Of a stretch of DNA of 64,000 bases, positions 1 through 10,047 are shown piece after piece. A program made the position numbers and the translations under genes. The notes under the pieces were generated by a model. The model was given only the letters and a program-made list of their open reading frames with translations. It was not told the DNA's origin and ran no database searches. How positions within the stretch are numbered: the stretch's first letter is position 1; every line of letters begins with the position of its first letter. Origin of the DNA: Acidobacteriota bacterium (lineage in GTDB: Bacteria > Acidobacteriota > Terriglobia > Acidiferrales > UBA7541); NCBI GenBank assembly GCA_013289715.1, contig JABCZJ010000004.1, forward strand, positions 62,001-126,000. The letters are read 5' to 3'.

Positions 1-334
1 GTTTGTTTTCGCGCAACTCGGCAAGCGTCACCTGCCGTGGCAGGCGCTCGATGGCCCGCAGGTCCATCACCATTTTCTTGGGATCGTTCTCGTGCGGATC
101 CGGATACGGGTCGCGGCTCACTTCCGCCAGGGCATAGAGCGCGTGCTCGGGCTTGCCGTGGTACGCCAGCGCACGGTCGCCCTTGTGAATTTGCTTAAGC
201 TGACGAATCGCGTCGGGACGATGCCCGGCGTGCCGCCACATTTCCTTGCCTTTCACGAAAAGGGTGTCCCAGTGGTAGACGCGCGGGTCTACCGCCAGCA
301 GCCAGCGCCTTGCTTTGTGGGGAGGTTGCGTCAT
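1..334 (-). CDS. EVE domain-containing protein (C-terminus cut by window edge)
   Basis: The reading frame opens with ATG at 334 on the minus strand and runs off the left end without a stop, giving 111 residues. The start region reads RRWLLAVDPRVYHWDT, followed by a KGDRALAYHG stretch and an ALAEVSRDPYPDP stretch. This matches the EVE fold (PUA-like beta barrel), in which an N-terminal tryptophan strand and a GD-x-x-x-x-YH strand line a pocket for modified bases in nucleic acids. EVE proteins are usually about 140-160 residues, so most of the domain is present. The molecular target cannot be told from the sequence. No partner lies beside it except the Rieske protein 136 bases downstream of its start. 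The family is fairly certain, the function is not. Confidence 0.72.
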   Translation of the reverse strand, partial: MTQPPHKARRWLLAVDPRVYHWDTLFVKGKEMWRHAGHRPDAIRQLKQIHKGDRALAYHGKPEHALYALAEVSRDPYPDPHENDPKKMVMDLRAIERLPRQVTLAELRENK

Positions 335-470
335 CCGTCAAAAAGTGTCGGGCGAACTATACACGGAAGACGGAAAAAATGGCGAACTTTGTAATAGGAA
401 TTTTGGAGGTGATGCCAGCGCCGGTAAATCGTGGCACTGTACAAGTGTGAAACTGGCGCTAAGTGTCTTG

Positions 471-776
471 TTAACCTAGGTCTACGTAGATGTCATCGCC
501 CCGGATCTCAACCGCGTAGCACTGCACGCCCACGGTAGGATTGGTGGTCAGCTTGCCGGTCGTCACGTCGTATTTCCAACCGTGCCACGGACATACGACG
601 ACCTGGCCCTCCAGTTCACCTTCGCCGAGAGGGCCACCCCGGTGCAAGCATACGTTATTGATTGCAAAGAGTTTACCTTCAACGTTGGCTAGCGCAATGT
701 TCTTGCCGTCTATGTCAAACTCGCGGATCGTTCCGGGTGGTATTTCATCCTTCTTCGCTGTGCGCAGAAAGGGCAT
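471..776 (-). CDS. Rieske [2Fe-2S] ferredoxin-like protein
   Basis: This 101-residue protein is a stand-alone Rieske domain. The two cluster-binding boxes are CLHRGGP (Cys43, His45) and CPWHGW (Cys62, His65), both with all ligands intact. Short soluble Rieske proteins of this size resemble the small subunit of nitrite reductase (NirD) or dioxygenase ferredoxins and pass single electrons to a partner oxidoreductase. No oxygenase or nitrite reductase gene lies nearby, so the partner is unknown. The start at ATG 776 is supported by a GGAGAGG sequence about eight bases upstream. It lies 80 bases downstream of the nuoB-like gene on the same strand and may be co-transcribed with it. Confidence 0.88.
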   Translation of the reverse strand: MPFLRTAKKDEIPPGTIREFDIDGKNIALANVEGKLFAINNVCLHRGGPLGEGELEGQVVVCPWHGWKYDVTTGKLTTNPTVGVQCYAVEIRGDDIYVDLG

Positions 777-857
777 CGCGTGATCCTCTCCAAACTGGCT
801 GGTGCGGGCGAGTTTCTGAGCCCCTAGGGCGCCTAGCCAGCCATCGTTCCTGATATC

Positions 858-1418
858 TTAACGGGGTGCGGGAGACTGGGCGACCATTACGCCCTCTTTG
901 AAGTCTTGCACCATCTCGGGTTTCAAGCGCACAGCCGTCGGGCGCTTCGCCAGTGACATCTGGTCGATCTTGTCCTGCAATTTCAGCAGCGCGTAGAAAA
1001 GCCCTTCCGGCCGCGGCGGGCATCCAATCACGTACACATCCACCGGCACGATGCGGTCCACGCCCTGCAGCACCGAATACACATTAAAGGGGCCACCGAC
1101 GCTGGAGCAGGCGCCCATCGAGATGCACCACTTCGGGTCCGGCATCTGGTCCCACACGCGCTTCAGCACCGGAGACATTTTCAGCGTTACCGTGCCGGCG
1201 ACGATCATCAGGTCTGCCTGGCGCGGCGAAGGACGAAACACTTCGGCGCCGAATCGCGCGATATCGAAGCGCGAAGTGGTGGAAGCGATCATTTCGATGG
1301 CGCAACAGGCGAGTCCGAAGGTCAGCGGCCAGATCGCGCTTTTGCGCGCCCAATTAAAAACGTAATCAACGGTGGAAAGGACGTAACTGCGTTCGAAGCG
1401 GTTGTCGAGAACCCCCAT
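858..1418 (-). CDS. nuoB: NADH-quinone oxidoreductase subunit B
   Basis: The 186-residue protein is the NuoB/PSST subunit of respiratory complex I, which carries iron-sulfur cluster N2 at the end of the electron path to quinone. The four cluster cysteines are visible: the adjacent pair Cys38-Cys39 in GLACCAIEM, Cys104 in [10 protein letters not shown] and Cys133 in GCPPRPEG. The length is normal. I chose ATG 1418 over the upstream in-frame start at 1439 because GGGAG sits five bases before it. The gene is odd in being alone: nuoA, nuoC and nuoD do not flank it, and its neighbours are a methyltransferase and a Rieske protein. It could be a second copy or the only one in a split nuo locus. Confidence 0.93.
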   Translation of the reverse strand: MGVLDNRFERSYVLSTVDYVFNWARKSAIWPLTFGLACCAIEMIASTTSRFDIARFGAEVFRPSPRQADLMIVAGTVTLKMSPVLKRVWDQMPDPKWCISMGACSSVGGPFNVYSVLQGVDRIVPVDVYVIGCPPRPEGLFYALLKLQDKIDQMSLAKRPTAVRLKPEMVQDFKEGVMVAQSPAPR

Positions 1419-1489
1419 CACGTCTCCCGGACCCCACAAACTTGGCGAGTATAGCGACGGGCGTCGCGCGAGTCAAACAACGCGTTCCC

Positions 1490-2179
1490 TTACTTATTTC
1501 CGTAAACCAACAGAGCGCCGATGGCGCGAAAGGCGGCCAGCTCTTTGGCGTCGCGGAACCAGCGGCCGGTGTACACCGCGGGATTGGGAGTCGGGTCAGG
1601 AATCAGGCGATGCGCGACTTCCATGAATCCGGCATCGCGAAACAGCGTTTCCCATTCGGCAGCGGAAAGCAGTTTTGTGGGCACTGCTAATCTTTCGCCC
1701 CACTGGTGGCAGTACGGATTGTCGCGGTAGTAATTGATGAGAATCCACGCCGAGCCAGCTTCGGCCAGCACCCGATGAATTTCGCGCAAGCCCTTAAGCG
1801 GGTCAGGCCAGTAATACGAGGACTCCACGGAAATCACGCGCGTGAAGAAATTTGCTTCCCAGGGAATCTCATCCACGGAGCCAACGACGAACACGAGATT
1901 TTCGTGGCTCACGCTGGCTTCGCGCGCGTGATGGATCATCTCGTCGGAAATATCCATGCCGACCACGCGCCCTTGGGGCACGCGCTGAGCCAGAATCCGC
2001 GAGAGCCATCCGGCGCCGCATCCGGCATCCAGAATGTTGTGGTCTGGCTCGATCTGCATCAGGCCGAGCGCAGGCTTGGTGATCGGCCAATGGTCGTGCT
2101 CCATCGTTTCGCCCTTGCCCGCATCGGCCCAGCGATTGAATTCTTCGCGCAGGTTTTCGTCTGTTGGAGATTTCGTCAC
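1490..2179 (-). CDS. Class I SAM-dependent methyltransferase
   Basis: The 229-residue protein has the Rossmann-fold methyltransferase signature. Motif I is VLDAGCGAGW-like (ILDAGCGAGWLSRILAQ), the acidic end of strand beta-2 is GMDISDEM, and a VGSVDEIPW segment follows at the motif II position. It resembles the methyltransferase domain-11 group (UbiE/COQ5 type), which methylates small molecules. The substrate cannot be inferred. The only possible start near the N-terminus is a GTG at 2179 with no good ribosome-binding site, so the start is uncertain. It lies 71 bases upstream of nuoB on the same strand, with no evident functional link. Confidence 0.85.
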   Translation of the reverse strand: MTKSPTDENLREEFNRWADAGKGETMEHDHWPITKPALGLMQIEPDHNILDAGCGAGWLSRILAQRVPQGRVVGMDISDEMIHHAREASVSHENLVFVVGSVDEIPWEANFFTRVISVESSYYWPDPLKGLREIHRVLAEAGSAWILINYYRDNPYCHQWGERLAVPTKLLSAAEWETLFRDAGFMEVAHRLIPDPTPNPAVYTGRWFRDAKELAAFRAIGALLVYGNK

Positions 2180-2201
2180 TCAGTCACTCGGGACCTGTAG
2201 A

Positions 2202-2474
2202 TTACAAGTGTCTGCCGCACGCCCAGCAGTATTGCGCTCCTGCGGGCTGCAGCGTGCCGCACGGCGCGTGATACCGCACTGCTGCGCCGGCGGGCACCAG
2301 CACGGTGTGTACGCGCGGATCGGACGCGCACGCCCAGAGCAGCGCAACGATCCAGCCGATCCCCGTCCAGCCCGCTAGCAAATTGAGGAGGAAAATTCCC
2401 GCGGCATCGCGCTTGTTGTGCCCGATAATCGCCGGCAGAAAATACAGCAAAGCCGCAACGAGAAGAAACGTCAT
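2202..2474 (-). CDS. Superinfection-immunity-family membrane protein with C-terminal zinc ribbon
   Basis: This 90-residue protein has two hydrophobic segments. The first is LLYFLPAIIGH and the second LLNLLAGWTGIGWIVALLWA. The LNLLxGWTxIGW pattern is characteristic of the 'superinfection immunity' family named after T4 Imm, which is common as a small chromosomal membrane protein outside phages. The C-terminal 25 residues carry CGxxxPxxxxYCxxCG, a half or single zinc ribbon. No phage genes surround it, so a phage-exclusion role is not supported here; it is probably a small inner-membrane protein of unknown function. It is on the same strand as the methyltransferase, 22 bases before that gene's GTG start. 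Confidence 0.72.
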   Translation of the reverse strand: MTFLLVAALLYFLPAIIGHNKRDAAGIFLLNLLAGWTGIGWIVALLWACASDPRVHTVLVPAGAAVRYHAPCGTLQPAGAQYCWACGRHL

Positions 2475-2644
2475 GTCCGCACCCCTGAAGCGTTCAATTG
2501 TGACGGGCAGGCGACTCCCGGGCCCGCCTTACAATCAGATACGATCGAACGGTTCGTTTGGTTCCCCGCACTTTTTTGCTCGCCGCGTCGCGCAAGCAAG
2601 CGCGAGTGCCGGTCGCCAGCCAGCACCGCAACCGTCCCGGCCGG

Positions 2645-4126
<1,482 letters not shown>

Positions 4127-4225
4127 TTATTACATTGCGTTCGATGCGCGGCAACCTGTGCGGAGTCGCATCCGCAGAGCCGCCTGGCCGCCGTCTCGCG
4201 CTGCCTGGAAAACACAACGCTAGAT

Positions 4226-6340
4226 TCAGAGTGCGGCTGTGGTAGCCGCAACTCCGGTGAGCAGCGCTTTCAGATTTTCGGAATCGGCGACCGGAGGGTG
4301 GCAGGTGGTTTCGACGCACACCAGCGCTTGCGGCTTCGCGGCATCGAGATGCGGCAGCGTTTCACGCAGCGTGGGCGCCAGCGAGGCTGCCGCCAGCGTT
4401 TCGGGCGTTACGCGCAAAACGGCTTTGCCGAACCGGTAAATTTCGTTCGCCGCTTTTTCTAGCGCGGAGGCCTGCGGGTCGCCGGCCGCGCCCAGCACCA
4501 CCACTTGCAGCGGATGGCGCACGTGCAGCAGCGCCGCCAGCCCGAACGTTGCGGCGAATAATCCATATTGCGGGACGAGCCCGAGGAAAGCCTCCAGCGT
4601 CTTCGCCGCCCACTCACGATAGAGTCTTTCGCCGGTGAAAGCGTAGAGGCGATCGAGTACGATCGCCGCGACGGAATTTGCGCCCGGAGTCGGCGAATCC
4701 TGCAGCGGTTTGCGGCGCACGTCCAGGCCGCCCATCGGCGCGGCATCTTTCGCGCGATCGAAAAAACCGCCGCCATCGGGATCGCCATAGCGTTCAATCG
4801 CCAAGCGCACCGCGCGCTCGGCGATGTCGAAATAGCGCCGGTCGAGCGTGGCTTCGTAGGCGTCGAGCAGCGCCGCGGCTGCAAAAATCTGATCGTCGAG
4901 CGAGCCTTCCAGACGCGGCCCGCCGACACGATGGCGGAAACCCTTGGCTTCATCCCAGGCCTCGGCCAGGATGCGTTCCAGCGTCTTCAGCGCGAATTCG
5001 CGACAATCGTCGCGGCCCAGCACACGTGCTGCTTCCAGATACGCCGAGACGAACATCGCGTTCCAGGCCACATAAATCGTCGTGTCTATCGCCGGCGTGG
5101 GATGCCGCTGCAGGCGCGCCGCCAGCAGCTTTCCCTTCGCGCGTGCCAGCAGCAACGAGACGTCCTCTGGCGTCGTTTTCAATGCTTGGGCGATTTCTTC
5201 CAGGCTCGCCGCCACCCACAGAACATTTTTCTCCAGGTTGTGGTGCATCTCTCCGCGCAGGCCAACGTCGTAACGCATCTCGATCGCGCGCGATTCTTCC
5301 GGCGTCAGCACCGCGCGAACTTCCGCAAGCGTCCAGGTAAAGTAATCGCCGTCATCGTCCAGCGTTTGGTCCGCATCCTGACTGCCGTAGAAGCCACCGC
5401 GCTCGCGGTCGGAAAGCACGTCGCCGACCCACTCGATAATTCCTTCGGCCGTTTCGCGGAACAGCGGCTGGCGCGTGACCTGAAACCCATGCAGGAAATT
5501 CTTCAGCAGCTCGGAATTGTCGTAGGTCATTTTCTCGAAGTGCGGCACGCACCAGCGTTCGTCCACAGAATAGCGGTGGAAGCCACCGGCCAACTGATCG
5601 TAAACACCGCCTTCGGCCATGCCCGTCAGCGAGCGCTCGACCACATGCAGCAAGCGAGGATCTCGCGAGGATTGATAACGCTCGAGCAGCAGGTCAACAG
5701 CGCTCGCGTGCGGAAATTTCGGCGCGCTGCCGAAACCGCCGTGCGCTTCATCGAACAGATGCAGCGCCGATTCCACAACGGAATCCACTACGCCCGGATC
5801 GAATTCGCCGCGCGCCGTGTGAAACACTTCAGCCTTCGCCACGGCCTCTTCGAGCGCCTTCGCGGAGCTATCCACTTCCGCGCGCCGCGTCTTGAACGCT
5901 TCGGCAATCCCCAGCAGGATGCGTTTGAAGCCCGGCCGGCCCATGGCGTCTTCCGGCGGAAAATACGTGCCGCCGAAAAACGGTTTGCCGTCGGGCGTGA
6001 GGAACGCCGTCAACGGCCAGCCGCCTTGTCCGGAAATCGCGCTGATCGCCGATTGATAGCGCGAATCCACGTCGGGCCGCTCGTCGCGATCCACCTTCAC
6101 CGGCACGTAAAATTGATTGATCAGCGCCGCGATTTCGGGATTTTCGTAGCTCTCGCGGTCAATCACGTGGCACCAGTGGCACCACACCGCGCCGATATCC
6201 AGCAAAATCGGCTTGCCTTCCGCGCGCGCATGCGCAAAAGCTTCCTCGCCCCATTCGTGCCAATCCACCGGCTGGTGCGCGGCAGAACGCAAATAAGGGC
6301 TAGCGGAATCCTTCAGCCGGTTTTCCGTGGTATCCGTCAC
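4226..6340 (-). CDS. Thioredoxin-fold DUF255 protein, YyaL/SPATA20 family
   Basis: The 704-residue protein has the two-part YyaL architecture. An N-terminal thioredoxin-like domain (roughly residues 1-160) carries the CHWCH motif, a GGWPLT-x-FLTPDG segment and GGTYFPP. It is followed by an alpha/alpha-barrel region resembling N-acylglucosamine 2-epimerase folds, with [11 protein letters not shown] and [28 protein letters not shown]. The family is widely conserved from bacteria to humans, but its reaction is not established; it is often annotated as a thioredoxin-domain protein. The start is a GTG at 6340 with GAGAG about seven bases upstream. It lies upstream of thiC on the same strand, with a 150-base gap. 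Length is normal. Confidence 0.92.
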   Translation of the reverse strand: MTDTTENRLKDSASPYLRSAAHQPVDWHEWGEEAFAHARAEGKPILLDIGAVWCHWCHVIDRESYENPEIAALINQFYVPVKVDRDERPDVDSRYQSAISAISGQGGWPLTAFLTPDGKPFFGGTYFPPEDAMGRPGFKRILLGIAEAFKTRRAEVDSSAKALEEAVAKAEVFHTARGEFDPGVVDSVVESALHLFDEAHGGFGSAPKFPHASAVDLLLERYQSSRDPRLLHVVERSLTGMAEGGVYDQLAGGFHRYSVDERWCVPHFEKMTYDNSELLKNFLHGFQVTRQPLFRETAEGIIEWVGDVLSDRERGGFYGSQDADQTLDDDGDYFTWTLAEVRAVLTPEESRAIEMRYDVGLRGEMHHNLEKNVLWVAASLEEIAQALKTTPEDVSLLLARAKGKLLAARLQRHPTPAIDTTIYVAWNAMFVSAYLEAARVLGRDDCREFALKTLERILAEAWDEAKGFRHRVGGPRLEGSLDDQIFAAAALLDAYEATLDRRYFDIAERAVRLAIERYGDPDGGGFFDRAKDAAPMGGLDVRRKPLQDSPTPGANSVAAIVLDRLYAFTGERLYREWAAKTLEAFLGLVPQYGLFAATFGLAALLHVRHPLQVVVLGAAGDPQASALEKAANEIYRFGKAVLRVTPETLAAASLAPTLRETLPHLDAAKPQALVCVETTCHPPVADSENLKALLTGVAATTAAL

Positions 6341-6536
6341 AGTTCACTCTCGATCGTTTCCACCCTACCATACGAGCCGCGCTGGTACACCTCGCTCGAA
6401 ATCAGAGTAGCGGGTCACTGCGCGCCTAGGGTGCGGCGAGGAGTCGGCTCGGGCGACCACAATTTCGATGAGCCGGCAAATATTTCGCAGAACCTCGGAG
6501 TTCCTGTCAGGCAAAGTATTGCCAGGGAAGCGTTCG

Positions 6537-7943
6537 TCAGTTGCGCGCCAGGAGTTCTCCAGCTTGTTCCGGATCTATCTTGTGGCCCGCAAGAGAAATT
6601 GCCATGGAAAGTGCCGGGTCTCTTCCCGCCGCTAAATCCTCCGGCGTAGGGAGCAACTTGAGGTCGGGCGTCACACCGATGCGGTCTAGATTCTTCCCAT
6701 CTTTCATCATGACCTCGCCCGTGCTGAGCATCACACCATATTCCAGCGTCTCCCCGGCCAGCCTCGGCGCCACGCGCGTGGATCCCGCCAAAAAACCCTG
6801 GTGAAAAAAGGGTACTGTAATTTTCATCCTTCCGGATGTCTGGTCACCAATAACAAAGCCACGTTTCTCAAGTTGAACGAAACGGGCGAAGACTTCTGCT
6901 TCGGAGCTCGTTTCACTATCCACGAGAACGATTAACATTCCCTTGAACGGGTGCTTCCCAACTGCTTTCGCGCTTTCAGGATTGCGATTTCCCCGGCTCA
7001 GCACATCGCAGATCAGCACTTCGTGGTCAAACATCCCTCCCACAAGCCACTGCAAACCTGTAAACCGCCCACCGTGATTCCCTCGCAGGTCCAGAACCAG
7101 CGCTCGGCTCTTGCGGGATTTCTCCAAAATCGAGTTCGCCCTGACGCCCAGAGGAGGAAGAGGTTCGGTCGGCGCGACGAGTAGGCTAACGGCGTTTGTA
7201 AATGTGGGCTGCTTCCAGACCATGACGTCTCCCAGTTCGTAACTCCGCGGCCTCGCGTAATAGAATTCGCTCTGTGCTTTGCGCAACTTCCAATTAAGGT
7301 CGAAACCGCTATCGCGCGTGCTGTCACTATCCAGACGAGCTGGCAGTTCGTGAATTTCGGCTCGAGTCGTCAACTCCTTGGCGCTTTTTTCGCCCATGGG
7401 CAAGACCGTGAGATGCATCTCAGCTCTCGGCGCAATTAGGTAGAGCGATCTTCGCAACTCCTGAAATTCGCTCCGCACCAGCCGCTGCTGGTTGATGGCG
7501 AGCAATTTGTCCCCTGCTTGCAACCCCTGCTTTTCTGCGTCACTTCCGGGTTTGACTTTCGTGACAAAGCACTCATTTCCGTAAAATTGAAAATCGAACC
7601 CGTGGTTGAATTCGTACGGCTGCGGCGGCGGAATTAGGTACGTCTGCGAGTCGTGGAGTCCCTGCAATGCCCATTGCACGCTCTCCATCGCATCCCCATA
7701 CGAGGTGGCGGCTTGAATTTTCGCCTCGGCTTGCCGGAACCGCGCATTCATGTCCATGCCGCGGAACATGGGATCGTAATAGCTCTTGTCCACGCTCTCT
7801 TGCACCCAGTGCAGGACTTCCATCGGGAGCTTACGGTCTCGATCACTCAATTCGTTGCCTGTCCAGGCGGGACGTGGGTATGCGAGAACCAATGCGAGCC
7901 AAACGGCAGCGCAAAGAGCAGCGGTCGAAATACCAGACCTCAT
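6537..7943 (-). CDS. Secreted S41-family peptidase with PDZ domain
   Basis: The 468-residue protein starts with a signal peptide (ISTAALCAAVWLALVLAY). A PDZ domain around residues 110-170 includes KPGSDAEKQGLQAGDKLLAIN. The tail-specific protease core follows (VLDLRGNHGG, then VLVDSETSSEAEVFARFVQ). The nucleophile aligns with the second Ser of TSSEAE. At the position 25 residues later, where Prc/CtpA enzymes have the catalytic Lys in TFGKG, this protein has Arg (TSGRM). It may therefore be inactive, or belong to a branch that does not use the Ser-Lys dyad. ATG 7943 is preferred because GGGGGAGAGG lies immediately before it; a TTG at 7955 is the alternative. Confidence 0.85.
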   Translation of the reverse strand: MRSGISTAALCAAVWLALVLAYPRPAWTGNELSDRDRKLPMEVLHWVQESVDKSYYDPMFRGMDMNARFRQAEAKIQAATSYGDAMESVQWALQGLHDSQTYLIPPPQPYEFNHGFDFQFYGNECFVTKVKPGSDAEKQGLQAGDKLLAINQQRLVRSEFQELRRSLYLIAPRAEMHLTVLPMGEKSAKELTTRAEIHELPARLDSDSTRDSGFDLNWKLRKAQSEFYYARPRSYELGDVMVWKQPTFTNAVSLLVAPTEPLPPLGVRANSILEKSRKSRALVLDLRGNHGGRFTGLQWLVGGMFDHEVLICDVLSRGNRNPESAKAVGKHPFKGMLIVLVDSETSSEAEVFARFVQLEKRGFVIGDQTSGRMKITVPFFHQGFLAGSTRVAPRLAGETLEYGVMLSTGEVMMKDGKNLDRIGVTPDLKLLPTPEDLAAGRDPALSMAISLAGHKIDPEQAGELLARN

Positions 7944-8091
7944 CCTCTCCCCCAATGGCAGGCGTCTTACCTACTTCGACACTTTGATACACCCTAACTC
8001 CGCGATTGTAAACCCGGTCTAGCGATTGGGCTTACGCGATGTGCGTCCTGTTGAAATGATTGCGCGGTAGGAGCGCAAAAACGCTGCAGAA

Positions 8092-8538
8092 TTACTGGAC
8101 TGGATTGTTGTAACCGGCGTCGCGGGGGTCAATCGGCTTGCGGCCCGAAAATCCTTCGTCCTGGCGGTGGTAGAAACGGATGCGATCTTCGCCCAGCTTC
8201 CAGCAGAGATACACTTCTTCGTCGTCAATGCGCGCGGGAAAATCCAGCAGGCCCACTTCGAGATCTTTCACCACGCAGCCGGTTTCCTGAATCTGGTCCA
8301 GAGCGGACTGCACGGTTTCTTCCAGGCGATTGCGTTCCAGGCGCGTCTTGGCGGCGCTTTCATAGGCGACAGCCAGACCGCCCGAGCGCTGAATGCGTTC
8401 GGCGAGCGAATTGATCTGCTCGTCCACATCCATCATCTTGCGACGCGATTCCATCGCTTCGATCAGCAGTGGCTCCAGCTGCGAACGCAGCCGTTCCGCC
8501 TCCGTCAGCGAGAAATACTTTGACTCCTCATCCGCCAT
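8092..8538 (-). CDS. DUF2203 family protein
   Basis: The 148-residue protein matches the DUF2203 family. It has an N-terminal helical part (YFSLTEAERLRSQLEPLLIEAM) predicted to be coiled coil, and a C-terminal segment with GLLDFPARIDDEEVYLCWKLGE and GFSGRKPIDP. The GL-x-DFP and VYLCWKLGE blocks are the family hallmark. The function is unknown. It begins 29 bases after moaA on the same strand with a GGGAG ribosome-binding site nine bases before ATG 8538, so the two are probably one transcript. Nothing in the sequence ties it to molybdenum cofactor synthesis beyond that position. Confidence 0.87.
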   Translation of the reverse strand: MADEESKYFSLTEAERLRSQLEPLLIEAMESRRKMMDVDEQINSLAERIQRSGGLAVAYESAAKTRLERNRLEETVQSALDQIQETGCVVKDLEVGLLDFPARIDDEEVYLCWKLGEDRIRFYHRQDEGFSGRKPIDPRDAGYNNPVQ

Positions 8539-8567
8539 GCTGTGTCGCTCCCAAGCCTACCAACCAA

Positions 8568-9548
8568 TTACCCGCCAATATAGACCATCGTGCGCGAGGG
8601 TGGCACAAAATCCGGCTCGTTGATGCGGTGGCTTTTTTCCTTCGTCTGCACCATGGCCACAATCGCGTCGCCGATTTCGCGGTCGCCCATTCCGCTGCGC
8701 AGCAAACTTTTCACATCGTGATCTTCCTTGCTGAAAAGACACGTGCGCAATTTTCCATCCGCGGTCAGCCGGATGCGCGAGCAATGTCCGCAGAAGGGCT
8801 GCGTCACCGGCGCGATCAATCCGATTTCGCCGCCACCGTCAGCGAAGCGGTATTTCCGCGCGGTTTCGCTGCGTTCGTGCACTACGGGAATCAGCGGCCA
8901 GCGCGCCGAGATGCGCCGATACACTTCCGCCGCGGGCACCACCATGTCGCGCGTCCAGGCGCGGTCCGCATCCAGCGGCATGAACTCGATGAAGCGCATC
9001 ACAATGTCTTTTTCGCGCGCAAACTCGGCGAACGCTTCCACTTCGTCATCATTCAACCCGCGCACCAGTACCGCATTCACTTTCACGGGACGCAGCGGCG
9101 ACGCCTGCGCCGCCTCGATCCCGGCGAGCACCTGAGCGAACGTTTTCGTGCGCGTCACTTTCTCGAATTTTTCGCGGTTCAGCGAATCCAGGCTGATATT
9201 GATGCGGTCCAGCCCCGCCGCGACCAGCCGGTCGCAGCGCTCGGCGAGCAGGTGGCCGTTGGTGGTCATCGAAAGGTCCTGCACGCCGATGGCTTTCAGC
9301 CGCGCCACAAAATCTTCCACGCCCGGACGCACCAGCGGCTCGCCGCCCGTCACGCGCACTTTGCGGATGCCCATCCCCACCAGAATGCGCACCAGCCGCT
9401 CGAATTCATCCCATTCCAGCAGCGCGTGCTCCGCCATGTGATTTTCTGGATCCGCCGAACGGCAGTACACGCAGCGAAAATTGCAGCGGTCCGTGACCGA
9501 AACCCGCAGGTCGCTGATTTGGCGCCCGAATTTGTCAGTCAGTGCCAT
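8568..9548 (-). CDS. moaA: GTP 3',8-cyclase MoaA
   Basis: MoaA is the radical-SAM enzyme that, with MoaC, converts GTP to cyclic pyranopterin monophosphate in molybdenum cofactor synthesis. From ATG 9548 the protein has 326 residues. The SAM-binding cluster motif is CNFRCVYC (Cys22, Cys26, Cys29), the GGEPL motif follows, and the C-terminal second cluster is CGHCSRIR...CLFS (C-x2-C-x13-C). The protein ends in Gly-Gly, as required in the family. The frame stays open upstream to 9701, but that stretch does not resemble MoaA, and AAAGAAAG precedes ATG 9548. moaC, moaD, moaE and mogA are not in the window. Confidence 0.95.
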   Translation of the reverse strand: MALTDKFGRQISDLRVSVTDRCNFRCVYCRSADPENHMAEHALLEWDEFERLVRILVGMGIRKVRVTGGEPLVRPGVEDFVARLKAIGVQDLSMTTNGHLLAERCDRLVAAGLDRINISLDSLNREKFEKVTRTKTFAQVLAGIEAAQASPLRPVKVNAVLVRGLNDDEVEAFAEFAREKDIVMRFIEFMPLDADRAWTRDMVVPAAEVYRRISARWPLIPVVHERSETARKYRFADGGGEIGLIAPVTQPFCGHCSRIRLTADGKLRTCLFSKEDHDVKSLLRSGMGDREIGDAIVAMVQTKEKSHRINEPDFVPPSRTMVYIGG

Positions 9549-9580
9549 GCTTTCTTTAGATGCACCCCAGAATAAAATAG

Positions 9581-9603
9581 CCCAATCCAAATTCGGAATT
9601 GGG
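9581..9603 (-). promoter_or_regulatory. Leader hairpin upstream of moaA
   Basis: On the transcript strand CCCAAT pairs with ATTGGG, with two more G-C pairs inside after a one-base bulge, followed directly by CTATTTTATT. The hairpin lies 33 bases before the moaA start codon. The shape is that of a weak intrinsic terminator or attenuator. The leader could belong to a molybdenum-cofactor-type riboswitch, but I could not match that consensus and claim only the hairpin. Confidence 0.35.
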
Positions 9604-10047
9604 CGAGGACGCCAGCGTCGCAGCGCGCTCGAAAACCGCACTCGCTGGATGCTCTCCTTTCCATGTCCGGGAGGAGCAGGCGTTTCCGCCCGGTCCCTCA
9701 TCTCCTGAATTTACCAGGAGCATCGCCCCCGTGCCGTAGGCTGTCTCTCCGTTAGGCCGAGTGGGTCGGAGATATCAGTGCCGATAATACGCCTCTGGTC
9801 GTACCGGAGCAAACAATCGCAACCCAGGGAAATGGCGCAGCTGCAGGGAACGGTACGGCCAGCGAATTAATCGTCTTTTGGGGCAGGAAAGTGTCCAATC
9901 AGTAAACATGCAGATGCGTTGTGTGCCGTTTTGAACAGGTTCGCCTGCCCGGTTCCAATATGTTCATAGTCGTCACGGTTGCGTTTGGACCATTTCCGGG
10001 GGCCAGTTCGCGAAGGGGCTGGCTCTCGTTAACCCAGCGGAGTTTTT
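9604..10047. other. Intergenic region between divergent moaA and GGDEF genes
   Basis: About 440 bases without a convincing coding frame. It must hold the promoters of moaA (leftward) and of the diguanylate cyclase gene (rightward). The part next to moaA is the long moaA leader and contains the paired pieces CTCCTGG/TTCAGGAG near 9700-9722. No operator or repeat could be assigned with confidence. Confidence 0.5.

Noticed and set aside
2202..2474. Phage-derived superinfection exclusion gene marking a prophage
   Set aside because: The family is common on chromosomes, and no integrase, capsid, lysis or other phage gene lies in the window.
4568..6649. Long rightward open frame opposite the YyaL gene
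   Set aside because: It is the GC-driven antisense of a well conserved protein, has no domain, and is rich in Arg, His and Ala as such shadows are.
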